Shown piece after piece: positions 13,651-14,104 of a stretch of 14,104 nt of DNA. A program made the translations under genes and the position numbers. Positions within the stretch are counted from its first letter, which is position 1, and every line of letters begins with the position of its first letter. This DNA is from an uncultured Acidimicrobiales bacterium (GTDB lineage Bacteria; Actinomycetota; Acidimicrobiia; Acidimicrobiales; Aldehydirespiratoraceae). The stretch spans positions 1-14,104 of the forward strand of contig CALKOE010000443.1 of NCBI GenBank assembly GCA_938091985.1, read 5' to 3'. The notes beneath the pieces were generated by a model that had not been told where the DNA came from, did no database searches, and was given only the letters and a program-made list of their open reading frames with translations.

Positions 13651-14104
13651 TCAGGCGATGCCGGCCGCGGCGCGGGCTTGGTCGAGGGCGTCGTCGAGCG
13701 CGGCCACGTCCTTGCCTCCGGCCACGGCGAGGTCGGCCGCGGGCTTTCCTCCGCCACCGATGGTCTTCTTCGCGTCTTCGATCAGGTTGCCGGCGTGGTG
13801 CGCGCTCTCGGGCATGACCGCGGCAGCCAGCGCCACTCCCCCGCCCTCGAGCTCGGCACCGAGCACAACGGCATGGACGCCGTCTTGGTCGCGCACCGAG
13901 ACCGCAAGGTCGCGCAGACCGTTGCGGTCCACACCCTCGACTCGGGCGACCACGACACCGTCGACGGCCTGCCCGGCCAGAGATGGAGCCTGGCCCACAG
14001 CCACCTGCTGCTTGAGTTTCGCCAACTCACCACGGAGCGCCTTGGCCTCGGCCTGCAGCCGCTCGATTCCCTCGACCAGCTCCTCTGGCTGCACGCTCAA
14101 GCTG
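13651..14104 (-). CDS. alaS: Alanyl-tRNA synthetase, C-terminal fragment (cut by right window edge)
   Basis: AlaRS charges tRNA-Ala. Only the last 150 or so codons are present and the frame stays open to the right edge. A coiled-coil helix (VEGIERLQAEAKALRGELAK) leads into the C-Ala/DHHA1 domain: DGVVVARVEGVDRNGLRDLA, then HAGNLIEDAKKTIGGGGKP and LAVAGGKDVAALDDALDQA, the glycine-rich stretch characteristic of AlaRS C-termini. The catalytic, tRNA-recognition and editing domains lie outside the window. The stop codon is one base from the ruvX start, so it belongs to the same transcription unit. Confidence 0.95.
   Translation of the reverse strand, partial: SLSVQPEELVEGIERLQAEAKALRGELAKLKQQVAVGQAPSLAGQAVDGVVVARVEGVDRNGLRDLAVSVRDQDGVHAVVLGAELEGGGVALAAAVMPESAHHAGNLIEDAKKTIGGGGKPAADLAVAGGKDVAALDDALDQARAAAGIA

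Noticed and set aside
13650..13757. 36-residue N-terminal extension of RuvX
   Set aside because: It overlaps the alaS 3' end; RuvX proteins begin only a few residues before the DLGSKRIG motif.
1..14104. Mobile element, prophage, defence system or CRISPR array
   Set aside because: All genes are housekeeping families in a largely conserved order, with no transposase, integrase, direct-repeat array or shift in base composition visible.

Overview
The window reads as a chromosomal housekeeping region of a high-GC Gram-positive bacterium. Every gene lies on the minus strand, so transcription runs from the right edge to the left edge. Frequent GTG starts, 1- or 4-base stop/start overlaps, -10 boxes of the TAnnnT type and the gene order (alaS-ruvX-mltG-aroE ... 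aroK-aroB-aroQ-pepP-efp-nusB) point to Actinomycetota. The DUF4388 (PATAN-like) gene beside a prepilin peptidase suggests a deep lineage such as Acidimicrobiia rather than a mycobacterium or streptomycete. That placement is an inference from gene content, not a phylogeny.

In order of transcription: (1) 14104-10896, the 3' end of alaS, then ruvX, mltG and aroE, tightly coupled; (2) 10834-8859, a DUF4388 protein and a type IV prepilin peptidase, each after a short gap, with a perfect 16-bp palindrome between them; (3) 8796-4266, aroK-aroB-aroQ-pepP-efp-nusB and a GNAT acetyltransferase, where almost every stop codon overlaps the next start; (4) a 153-base gap holding the pyr promoter region and a PyrR-binding RNA loop; (5) 4112-1, pyrR-pyrB-pyrC-carA-carB, the early enzymes of UMP synthesis (carB is cut by the left edge).

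The metabolic themes are the shikimate pathway (aroB, aroQ, aroE and aroK, but no aroC here) and de novo pyrimidine synthesis (carAB, pyrB, pyrC, under pyrR). Translation and RNA functions (alaS, efp, nusB), recombination (ruvX), cell-wall assembly (mltG) and a peptidase fill in between.

No mobile element, CRISPR array, phage gene, tRNA or rRNA is visible, and no stretch longer than 153 bases lacks a gene. I found no new multi-gene system. The most interesting signals are regulatory RNA: an exact match to the PyrR binding-loop consensus upstream of pyrR, and a long inverted repeat between pyrB and pyrC whose outer arms can pair over the pyrC ribosome-binding site. Other points are the palindrome at the pilD start, a leaderless-looking aroK start, a His in place of the usual substrate-contact Asn in PyrC, and three spaced cysteine pairs in the outer domain of MltG.
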